Positions 1-6,500 of a stretch of 14,802 nt of DNA are shown piece by piece (position 1 is the stretch's first letter; each line of letters opens with the position of its first letter). Both the position numbers and the translations under genes were made by a program. The notes beneath the pieces were generated by a model. That model was not told the origin of the DNA. It did not search any database and saw only the letters and a program-made list of their open reading frames with translations. The stretch is from a bacterium UBA7470 (GTDB lineage: Bacteria; Pseudomonadota; Gammaproteobacteria; Burkholderiales; Burkholderiaceae_C): NCBI GenBank assembly GCA_002479815.1, contig DLPA01000046.1:24003-38804 (forward strand). Reading direction: 5' to 3'.

Positions 1-28
1 ACCCACGACCCTTGGCTTCGGAGAGCTT

Positions 29-55
29 AAAACCATCTGGTTGTCGGATGGTTTT
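29..55. terminator. Possible bidirectional Rho-independent terminator
   Basis: AAAACCATC (29-37) and GATGGTTTT (47-55) are perfect 9-bp inverted repeats around a 9-nt loop. The A-tract before and T-tract after the ACCATC/GATGGT core give the A-stem-T layout of a two-way intrinsic terminator. It could end a gene lying to the left of the window. The stem core is short and only moderately G+C rich, so this is a suggestion. Confidence 0.45.
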
Positions 56-366
56 ATTGGCAGTTACGAGGGGCCAACTGTCGATTTTAGGGAAATTTTC
101 ATAGGTAAAGCCTGATGTTCGTATTTGGACGATTAGAGACAGATGGTTTTGATTGACGCACAAATTTGTCCACCCTTCTCAGATTTTTTGTGGGCGATAG
201 CAAACCTTTGCCGATGACCATTGGCCCCCAAACCAGGCCCTGAAGCTGGTCCCCTAAGAACACGCCCGAGCCGAACAAGTCAGCATTGACTGAGCCCGAT
301 CCCGGTCCAAGCTTGTGAGACGCATTTTTACAAATACACCTCATTTTTTGAGCCAAATCAGCCAAA
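56..366. other. Stretch without a convincing gene
   Basis: I see no supported gene between the hairpin at 29-55 and the Fic gene. A minus-strand reading frame (99-398) is open here, but it overlaps the Fic start, lacks a recognisable domain, and has no clear ribosome binding site. The stretch holds a second GATGGTTTT (142-150), also present in the hairpin, and T-rich runs just before the Fic start. No strong promoter stands out. Confidence 0.4.
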
Positions 367-1611
367 ATGCGGCTCATGCCCGTCACCGCCCCACCCAAAT
401 TCTCTTGTTACATCTGGCAACACCCCGCTTGGCCTCAGCTGACATTTGATGCAATGGCGTTGACCTCTGCACTGGAACAAGCCCGGTTAGAACAAGGTCG
501 ATTGCTGGGGCTCTTGGGTGCAATTGGGCTGGATCAGGCCAATGCCATACAGCGCGAGTTGTGGGTACAAGAAGCACAAGCCACCGCAGCGATTGAAGGA
601 GAGCAGCTGAACGTGGAGTCCCTGCGCTCATCGGTGGCGCATCGCCTCAAGCTGGCAAATGAACCTGGACCGGACAGGTCTGTGGACGGGTTGGTTCAGA
701 TGATGGAGGATGCCCTGGCCAACCACGGCACCTCAATGGATCTGGACAGATTGTGTCGTTGGCAATCGGCCCTGTTTCCAGGGGGTACATCTGGCATCAC
801 ACGCATCGTTGTGGGGCGTTTTCGCGACCATGCCGACGCCATGCAGATCGTCAGCGGCACACTGGGGCGCGAGGTGGTGCACTATGAAGCGCCACCCTCT
901 GCACAGGTCCCTGCGGAGATGACCAGCCTGCTGGCGTGGTTTGAGAACACGCGACCTGTAGCGGGCGTCACCACACTGAACGGCATTGCGCGCGCGGCCT
1001 TGGTACACCTTTGGTTTGAATCCATCCACCCGTTTGAAGACGGCAATGGTCGTCTGGGCAGAGCGCTAGCCGATATGGCGCTGGCTCAAGACATGCACGC
1101 ACAGGACTCACAAGCCAATTCGGCGCTGGTGCGCGTGTACGGCATGGCGCACCAGATGCTCAAACACCGCGCCGCTTATTACGATGCACTGAACCAAGCA
1201 CAACGGTTGCGAGACGCACTGCCGACGACCAGCACCATTGATGTCACGCCGTGGGTCAGGTGGTTCATCCAGACGTTTACCAGCGCTTGCACCGCCAGCC
1301 AAGCGATCGTGAGGGATGCCACTGACAAAGCACATTTCCGCATCCGTGCGACTCAGTGTCACATCAACCCACGCCAAAGCAAGGTACTGGAGCGCTTGCT
1401 GGAAGCCGGGCATGTGGGCTCGGGAGGCGGATTCTTGGGAGGCATGAGCAGCGACAAGTACTGCAAGATCACCGGCACATCCAAAGCCACCGCCACCCGC
1501 GACCTGACCGATTTACTGGCCAAGGGTTTGCTGCGGGTAGAAGGCATGGGCAAAGCCACGCGTTACGCGGTGAACGTCCCCGGTTGGGCACAACCTTCGG
1601 CAAAAAGTTAG
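367..1611 (+). CDS. Fic family protein (DUF4172 N-terminus), self-inhibited AMP-transferase
   Basis: Fic enzymes transfer a nucleotide monophosphate, usually AMP, from NTP to a target hydroxyl in the cytoplasm. Residues 221-232 read HPFEDGNGRLGR, a full match to the HxFx(D/E)GNGRxxR active site with catalytic H221. Residues 15-85 resemble the DUF4172 N-terminal domain (YIWQHPAWP near residue 15). TAAIEG (73-78) fits the (S/T)xxxE(G/N) inhibitory helix, so E77 should clamp the ATP site; this is the class with the inhibitor built in N-terminally. Residues 361-402 look like a winged helix (SKATATRDLTDLLAKGLL), suggesting DNA binding or autoregulation. The 414-residue length suits this subfamily. 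An ATG at 376 is an equally possible start, since neither has a strong Shine-Dalgarno. No separate antitoxin gene precedes it, in keeping with self-inhibition. The target is unknown. Confidence 0.93.
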   Translation: MRLMPVTAPPKFSCYIWQHPAWPQLTFDAMALTSALEQARLEQGRLLGLLGAIGLDQANAIQRELWVQEAQATAAIEGEQLNVESLRSSVAHRLKLANEPGPDRSVDGLVQMMEDALANHGTSMDLDRLCRWQSALFPGGTSGITRIVVGRFRDHADAMQIVSGTLGREVVHYEAPPSAQVPAEMTSLLAWFENTRPVAGVTTLNGIARAALVHLWFESIHPFEDGNGRLGRALADMALAQDMHAQDSQANSALVRVYGMAHQMLKHRAAYYDALNQAQRLRDALPTTSTIDVTPWVRWFIQTFTSACTASQAIVRDATDKAHFRIRATQCHINPRQSKVLERLLEAGHVGSGGGFLGGMSSDKYCKITGTSKATATRDLTDLLAKGLLRVEGMGKATRYAVNVPGWAQPSAKS

Positions 1612-1631
1612 TCGGCAGAAATTTCGCCATG

Positions 1632-1651
1632 GCCGCCGTCGAGATGGCGGC
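1632..1651. repeat. G+C-rich hairpin after the Fic gene
   Basis: GCCGCC (1632-1637) and GGCGGC (1646-1651) form a 6-bp stem with an 8-nt loop 20 nt after the Fic stop. CGCCAT (1625-1630) can pair alternatively with ATGGCG (1644-1649). No T-run follows, so termination here would be weak or factor-assisted. It may simply stabilise the 3' end. Confidence 0.35.
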
Positions 1652-1716
1652 GGCAGGTCAACGCCCAACCCATGAAACAAGTTCTGAGCGCATTTTCACA
1701 CTGCCTATTCCGGTAT

Positions 1717-1745
1717 TTGCCATTTAGAACAAAAGACGCTAAAGT
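1717..1745 (+). promoter_or_regulatory. Candidate hipBA promoter with overlapping operator
   Basis: TTGCCA (1717-1722, 5 of 6 to the sigma-70 -35 box) and TAAAGT (1740-1745, 4 of 6 to the -10 box) are exactly 17 nt apart. Inverted repeat TTTAG (1723-1727)/CTAAA (1739-1743) fills the spacer and overlaps the -10. That is where a HipB dimer would bind to repress its own operon, as HipB does in E. coli, although the E. coli operator sequence differs. The hipB ribosome site AGGCGG (1760-1765) lies 5 nt before the ATG. Confidence 0.45.
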
Positions 1746-1770
1746 TGATTTACTGCAATAGGCGGTAAAC

Positions 1771-2037
1771 ATGGCCTCCAACGGACAACCACTCATCACC
1801 CCCTCACAACTGGGATCCATCTTGCTTGGCGCCCGCAAGAGCCTCCGGCTGACTCAGGCCCAGCTTGCTGCACGCCTGGGAATGAGTCAGCGGCGTTTAT
1901 CGGAGCTTGAGCGGACCCCCGAAACACTGAGCGTGAACCAGCTCATGGCCTTGTGCATGCAACTGGGCTTGCAATTGACCATCCAGCCGCGAGCAGATGC
2001 GTCGCAGACACCAGAGCCTTATCCTGGGGATTGGTGA
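1771..2037 (+). CDS. hipB: HipB-type XRE helix-turn-helix antitoxin
   Basis: This is the antitoxin and autorepressor of the HipBA pair. Its 88 residues contain an XRE/Cro helix-turn-helix at about 15-68 (ILLGARKSLRLTQAQLAARL, then SQRRLSELE as the recognition region). Residues 69-88 form a polar, proline-rich tail ending in GDW. E. coli HipB is also 88 residues long and ends in Trp88, which contacts HipA, so the terminal Trp here is a meaningful match. AGGCGG sits 5 nt upstream of the ATG. The stop lies 4 nt before the hipA ATG, so translation is probably coupled. Function and pairing follow from fold and neighbour; binding to HipA is inferred. Confidence 0.9.
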   Translation: MASNGQPLITPSQLGSILLGARKSLRLTQAQLAARLGMSQRRLSELERTPETLSVNQLMALCMQLGLQLTIQPRADASQTPEPYPGDW

Positions 2038-2041
2038 GTCC

Positions 2042-3388
2042 ATGGGCAGACGCACCAACTTTCAGCCACTGTCCATTTGGGCGAATGGAGAACGTGTCGG
2101 GCATTGGACGCCTGCATCACGCCGCCCGACGGAACTCCATTACGAAACCAGTTGGTTGGCATCTCCGGCCGCCAGGCCATTGTCTTTGTCTCTGCCTCTG
2201 CCCTTGCTTGGCAACCAGCCATTGCGGGGGGAGCGTGTGGAACACTTTTTTGACAACCTCCTGCCAGACAGTGGGGTCATCCGCAAACGCATGGCACAGC
2301 GGTATTCAGCGGGATCTGAAGATTCATTTGATTTGTTAGCGGCGATTGGTCGTGACTGTGTGGGAGCCATCCAGTTGCTTGGCATGGACGAAGAACCCAC
2401 CGGGTTCAACCGCATTGAAGGTGCAGTTCTGAACGACGAGGCAGTGGCAGCATTACTCCGCGCAACCACCAGCTCTGGTCCATTCGGACGTCAGGAAACC
2501 GATCAACACTTTCGCATTTCCATTGCAGGTGCACAGGAAAAAACAGCACTGCTTCGGCATGACGGCAACTGGCTGAGGCCATTTGGTGCCACACCGACCA
2601 CCCACATCCTCAAACTGCCCCTGGGTCTCGTTGGGAACATGCAGGCGGACATGCGCACGTCTGTGTACAACGAGTGGTTGTGCCTGAAGTTCATGGGCGC
2701 CATGGGCTTCAACGTGGCGCATGCAGACATCGTGCGGTTTGCTGACCATCCGCCGGTGCTGGTCGTTGAACGCTTTGACCGCAGAATGCATCCGTCAGGC
2801 GAATGGATTCTTCGCTTGCCTCAAGAAGATTTTTGTCAGGCACTGGGAGTGAGTCCCACGAACAAATACGAAGCTGACGGTGGGCCTGGTGTTGAACAAA
2901 TCGCCCAAGTCATCAGTAACTCCCAGCGCGCCCGTGCTGACCTGAAAACCGTGCTGTCCAGTCAGGTGGTCTTTTGGCTGCTGGCAGCGACAGACGGGCA
3001 CGCAAAAAACTTCAGCATCAGCTTGAGAGCAGGCGGTGCATTTGCACTCACCCCCATCTACGACGTGCTCTCAGCATGGCCCGTGATCGGCAACGGGAAG
3101 AACCAACTTTCCTGGCGCAATGCCAAGCTGGCGATGGCCATCAGCGGAAAAAATCGACACTATGAACTGGCGCACATCATGCGACGCCACTTCAATGCCA
3201 CGGCAGCAAAGTGCGGTTGGGGCGCAGATGCAGAGGACATCATTGGCGAGTTGCTGTCCCGAATAGAACCCGCCATCACGGCCGTCGAATCCCAGATCCC
3301 GGCAGGCTTTCCACAAGATGTGTTCGAAGCCATCGTCTCGGGGGTGCGCAGACAAGCGCAAAGGCTGACGGATCAGCCTAGTTTCTGA
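2042..3388 (+). CDS. hipA: HipA-type serine/threonine kinase toxin
   Basis: HipA toxins phosphorylate cytoplasmic targets (glutamyl-tRNA synthetase GltX for E. coli HipA) and stall translation, giving persistence. The 448-residue product closely follows E. coli HipA. ISIAGAQEKTALL (159-171) is the flexible ATP-loop with S160 matching the autophosphorylated Ser150. TPTTHILKLP (184-193) supplies the ATP-binding Lys191. ATDGHAKNFS (316-325) holds catalytic Asp318 and Asn323. YDVLSAWPV (340-348) carries the metal-binding Asp341. PLSLSLPLPL (46-55) is the conserved N-terminal segment. All key residues are present, so the kinase should be active. I chose ATG 2042, just after the hipB stop; a longer reading from 1997 would overlap hipB and adds residues unlike HipA. 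No frameshift is seen. Confidence 0.94.
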   Translation: MGRRTNFQPLSIWANGERVGHWTPASRRPTELHYETSWLASPAARPLSLSLPLPLLGNQPLRGERVEHFFDNLLPDSGVIRKRMAQRYSAGSEDSFDLLAAIGRDCVGAIQLLGMDEEPTGFNRIEGAVLNDEAVAALLRATTSSGPFGRQETDQHFRISIAGAQEKTALLRHDGNWLRPFGATPTTHILKLPLGLVGNMQADMRTSVYNEWLCLKFMGAMGFNVAHADIVRFADHPPVLVVERFDRRMHPSGEWILRLPQEDFCQALGVSPTNKYEADGGPGVEQIAQVISNSQRARADLKTVLSSQVVFWLLAATDGHAKNFSISLRAGGAFALTPIYDVLSAWPVIGNGKNQLSWRNAKLAMAISGKNRHYELAHIMRRHFNATAAKCGWGADAEDIIGELLSRIEPAITAVESQIPAGFPQDVFEAIVSGVRRQAQRLTDQPSF

Positions 3389-3465
3389 CGATCTGCATGT
3401 GGGCGACCTCGCTTACGGCCCGGTAAACGGACCTGCGTTTTCTCAGTCACTGCGGATTGCACGCC

Positions 3466-3525
3466 GTCCCAAACTTTCAGCTGAATCACCGGGTTGCATG
3501 GGTCATTTGGGACAGCCGCCCCAAA
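3466..3525. repeat. Cluster of inverted repeats before the giant recombinase gene
   Basis: GTCCCAAA (3466-3473) is the exact inverse of TTTGGGAC (3506-3513), and TTTGGG (3506-3511) can instead pair with CCCAAA (3520-3525) over an 8-nt spacer. A perfect 10-bp palindrome, TTCAGCTGAA, lies between them at 3476-3485. An A8 tract follows (3523-3530). The 170-nt gap between hipA and the next gene otherwise holds nothing I recognise. These could be recombinase or regulator binding sites, or an mRNA switch; the sequence does not decide. Confidence 0.5.
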
Positions 3526-3558
3526 AAAAATCGACTATTTGCAATCTGCGGCGAATAA

Positions 3559-6500
3559 GTGGTCTTAAACGGCCATTTGAAACCGGATGATTTTGAAAAC
3601 CGGGTGGATAAATGGGGCATGCCTGAACACCCCACCCAAACCTCAGAGCCCTTTGCGCACCCACTGCTTGCAGCCGCTGGCTGCCCGCCCAGTGGAAACG
3701 GCGCATTGACATATGTGCAGCAGCTGGTGCATGCCCTGGAGGCATGCCAAACCTTGAGCGTTGGCACTTCGGCTTCGGAGTGGATGGAGATCGCGAAGGC
3801 ACTGAAGAAAGCGATCCTGACCGGCGGGAGTGGCGCATCAGCTTCCCCCACTCCGTCGGACCTTGTCCACCAGCCATGGGGCAATGTGCATGCCTGCATT
3901 GACGCCCGCGCACAAGTCCGGCGGCAGTCCAGCAAGCACCTGGATGCGTTGATGGGATTGATGCTGCTGGCGGCGGCTGCAGGCGGCAAAGCACTGACCG
4001 CCGAGGCGCTTTCTGGCCTGAAAACCTGCTACAGCGCTCTCTCCGGAAAGCGCAAGCTGCATGTGGAATGGGAGCTGATTGCGAATCCGCTGATCGTCGA
4101 TGAAATCAAACTCAAGGAGCTGCTGACAGGTCTGTCACATCCACCAGTCCGAGCGTTTGGCCACCTGGTGCTGGGCTACCTGGCCAAGCCCATGCCCACC
4201 CCAGCGGGGGTGGAAGGGGCGCATGCTGCGCCAGTCACCTCAGACCTCGGCATTGATCTGTTGGCTGATGACTCGAACGCTTCACTCTCCATCGCCTATA
4301 CCGCCCAAAAGGAACCAACCGTCGCCGGTGACATGGAAGAGGCAGACGACGAAGTCCCTGGGGCTTCGCGTTTCCAGCGCGGGGATTCGTTGATTGATTG
4401 GCACCACAACCGGGCCCAGTTCAGCAGCCGCAACAACCGCCTTGGGCTTGAATCCTGGCAGACCCTTTCTATTGCTCACGTCTGCCTGATTGCAGCCAAG
4501 CTACCGGCACTGCTGGCAGACCCAGCTTCACCCATGCATCAAGCGGCCATTTTGGTGACCGCCAGCCTGCTGACCTCCACGCCTGGCCATGTGTTGCTGC
4601 ATGCCAGGTTGATTCCCGGAAACGACCTTTGGATGGACATCCAAGGTCAGCGGTTTTGCTGGTCACTTGAAATGCTGAGGGCGCCGGAGGCTGTGGATCC
4701 AGGGCGGGGGCAAACCTGGATATCCATCCCATTCCCCCTCAGATTTGCTGAAGCGCTTCTGGGGCTGTCGACCGGGCCTGACAAGCCCACCTACTTTGGC
4801 GATCTGTTGGTGCAGACCGGCCCCGCAGCTTGGCAAGGTCTCATCAGGCAGGCACATGACTTGTTGATGGTGCTGGGTGATGCAGCGTTTCCAGCATATC
4901 CAGGGAGGTGGGCCAATTCACTCTCCAGGGTGTATCTGCAAACCTGCCACTCTGATCTGCTGGCCAGTGTGTGCACCCTGGATCTGGCGATCACACCAAC
5001 CGCGGCCCTTTACTACTTTCACCCCGCCGAAGAGGACATCGGACAAGCAGTATCCAAGGTGTATCAACACCTCGGATTGGGGGAAGCGGCCGCAGAAAGC
5101 CCGGCCAACAGGGAACGCGCCGTCCCCACAGATGTTCAGCTGAAGCAAGGGTTTCTGCAGCTGGAAGAACGTGCCGTCCAACTGGACGACACGATCAGAA
5201 GCAAGCGCACTGATCTTTTCAAAGCTGTCGCGGCATGCAATGAGTTGGCTCAACTGACTGCAGCCATGTGTGTTTTCCTGATCGGGGGTCGGGGCTCCAG
5301 GGTGGAAGAGATCACATGTGGTGCTCTCTGGTGTGATACAGAAGTTATTTGGCTCGAAGACAAGAAGGTTGAGCATGAGGGGGCCTCCCGAATTCTCCCC
5401 AAAACATCCCACCTTAGGTACTGGCTGAATCGGCTGCTGGTGGCGCGGCAACGCATCGCTGAACGCATCGTGCCCACACTCAGGCGCGACCTGGCGGCTC
5501 GTTGGAAGGAGATGGCATCTGGGTTGATCCGGTTTGATGCCCCCGCGTTCGAGCTGATTGAGCTTTCCGCAGGAAAAGCGAAACGTTCGCCAGTGACTGC
5601 CTCAGACGTGGAGGCTGTGGCGCAGCGCTACTTTCAGGCGGGGAAGAATGTCATGCGGCATGTCCTGATCACACACTGGGCTCTGGAAGGAGAAGACCGC
5701 CACCTCCTTCGGCTGATCACAGGCCATGCGAGATCCGGCTTGGCAGTGCCGGCCGCTGGAGCCATGTACACACCCAGATCAGCGGTACTGGCCGCTGGCG
5801 AAATCCTAGAAAAGCAACTCACCAAATGGGTGCCTGAGGTCGGGACGAATCAGCTCCGGATTGGCGCACCTCAGTTTGTCAATCTGCCCGGAAAACGGAT
5901 TCTCAAAGTTCATGGCGCCTACCGCGCCCACATGCAAACCTGGGATGCACCTGCATGGAGTCGCTGGCATTTGGCCGCCAATCGCATCATGAATCGCCTC
6001 CGCGCTGCCCTGCTGAGTGGCCAAGGGCCAAAGGAACTTGGCGCCCAGCTTTGGCTGCACCTTGTCTGCTTTGACGGGCTGAATGAACCTGACGACCTAC
6101 AGATTGTCATCAGCCATGTCAGGGAGTCCACCGTGCTGAGTGCCGCAGGCTGGTTGCTCCGTATTAAGCGGGATGGTTCAAACCATCAGCTGGTCATTCC
6201 TGTTCAGGCACCGACAGCCCTTCTGTTGCAGCGCTTGACGGCAACTGACAAAACCGGGGAACTGCCTTATTTGGCAGTGACCGAACATGCTGAAAAATGG
6301 GTTGCAGAAGCCACTCCAGACTGCTGGAGCGACGCCAGAACCGACATCGCAGAGGCCCTGCTGGCATGCAGCCGCCTGTGGGCAGATTGGGTGCTGCCAC
6401 CAGCCGTCCAGATGTGTTACAGCCCTGACAGTCATGCACCACTGCTGGACGACATCTCCAACGCAACCTTGTATGGCCTTCCACGCCCCTCACCTTCTGA

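Noticed and set aside
99..398. Minus-strand reading frame of 99 codons left of the Fic gene
   Set aside because: It overlaps the Fic start, has no recognisable domain and no clear ribosome binding site.
2160..2220. CT-rich low-complexity run in hipA as a possible slippage or phase-variation tract
   Set aside because: It encodes the conserved PLSLSLPL segment of HipA and is an irregular mix of codons, not a pure repeat.
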